5,919 nucleotides of DNA from an uncultured Odoribacter sp. (GTDB taxonomy: Bacteria; Bacteroidota; Bacteroidia; Bacteroidales; Marinifilaceae), in assembly GCA_947176455.1 (NCBI GenBank), contig CAMWQQ010000107.1:1-5919 (forward strand). Reading direction: 5' to 3'. Made by a program: the position numbers and the translations under genes. The notes beneath the pieces were generated by a model that saw nothing but the letters and a program-made list of their open reading frames with translations, did not search any database and was not told where the DNA came from. Below, piece after piece: positions 5,865 to 5,919 of the stretch. The number at the start of each line of letters is the position of its first letter. Positions within the stretch are counted from its first letter, which is position 1.

Positions 5865-5886
5865 CTCACTACTAACCAATCTTTTA

Positions 5887-5894
5887 CAAACTTA
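5887..5894 (-). promoter_or_regulatory. Possible -7 box for rubredoxin (TAAGTTTG)
   Basis: TAAGTTTG on the minus strand is an exact TAnnTTTG match. No TTG occurs at the expected -33 distance within the remaining bases of the window, so only half of the promoter is supported. If real, transcription would start near 5882 and the hairpin at 5864-5834 would lie in the rubredoxin leader. It overlaps the candidate plus-strand start codon at 5894. Confidence 0.3.
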
Positions 5895-5919
5895 TGAAAA
5901 AAAACATCTTCTTTTACGG
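5894..5919 (+). CDS. Possible start of a plus-strand gene, cut by the window edge
   Basis: An ATG followed by codons for KKNIFFY, the kind of Lys-then-hydrophobic start seen in signal peptides, leaves the window after eight full codons. The sequence before it (ACAAACTT) is A-rich without a Shine-Dalgarno sequence, which is acceptable for Bacteroidota. No function can be given. The strong hairpin just upstream faces the other way, which leaves open that this ATG is not a gene start. Confidence 0.4.

Overview
The window most resembles chromosomal DNA from a member of the Bacteroidota, probably Bacteroidales; the genus cannot be fixed from the sequence. The evidence is a near-ideal Bacteroidota promoter (TTG, 19-nt spacer, TAACTTTG) ahead of the main operon, a second TAnnTTTG-type box near the right edge, A/T-rich regions in front of the start codons instead of strong Shine-Dalgarno sequences, and the protein types present. 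Base composition is moderate, and nothing suggests a recent mobile element: no transposase, integrase, tRNA, CRISPR array or long repeat was seen.

Layout from left to right. A plus-strand gene for an exported alpha/beta-hydrolase esterase (58-888) meets, tail to tail and with only 7 bases between stop codons, the end of a five-gene minus-strand operon. Read in its own direction, that operon runs from a promoter at about 5449-5420 through a PstS-type periplasmic anion-binding protein, the permeases PstC and PstA, the ATPase PstB, and lastly an iron-sulfur APS reductase (cysH). Gene junctions are tight: a 4-base ATGA overlap, then gaps of 11, 52 and 13 bases. Upstream lies a 54-residue rubredoxin gene (5786-5622, minus strand) with its own hairpin terminator at 5524-5545. 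The right edge holds a strong minus-oriented terminator-like hairpin (5834-5864) and a possible plus-strand gene start at 5894 that leaves the window.

How the genes fit together. The binding protein would catch an oxyanion in the periplasm, the PstC/PstA pair would move it across the inner membrane, and PstB would drive this with ATP. On family grounds the default annotation is high-affinity phosphate uptake. Two things argue for a second look. The usual last gene of pst operons, phoU, is absent, and the position is taken by the reductase that makes sulfite from adenylyl sulfate in assimilatory sulfate reduction. In addition, the binding protein lacks most hydroxyl-bearing and acidic pocket residues known from E. 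coli PstS. A Pst-type transporter serving sulfate (or another oxyanion) for cysteine synthesis is the most interesting hypothesis here; it is inference and not shown by the sequence. Rubredoxin and the esterase have no evident link to this system beyond proximity.
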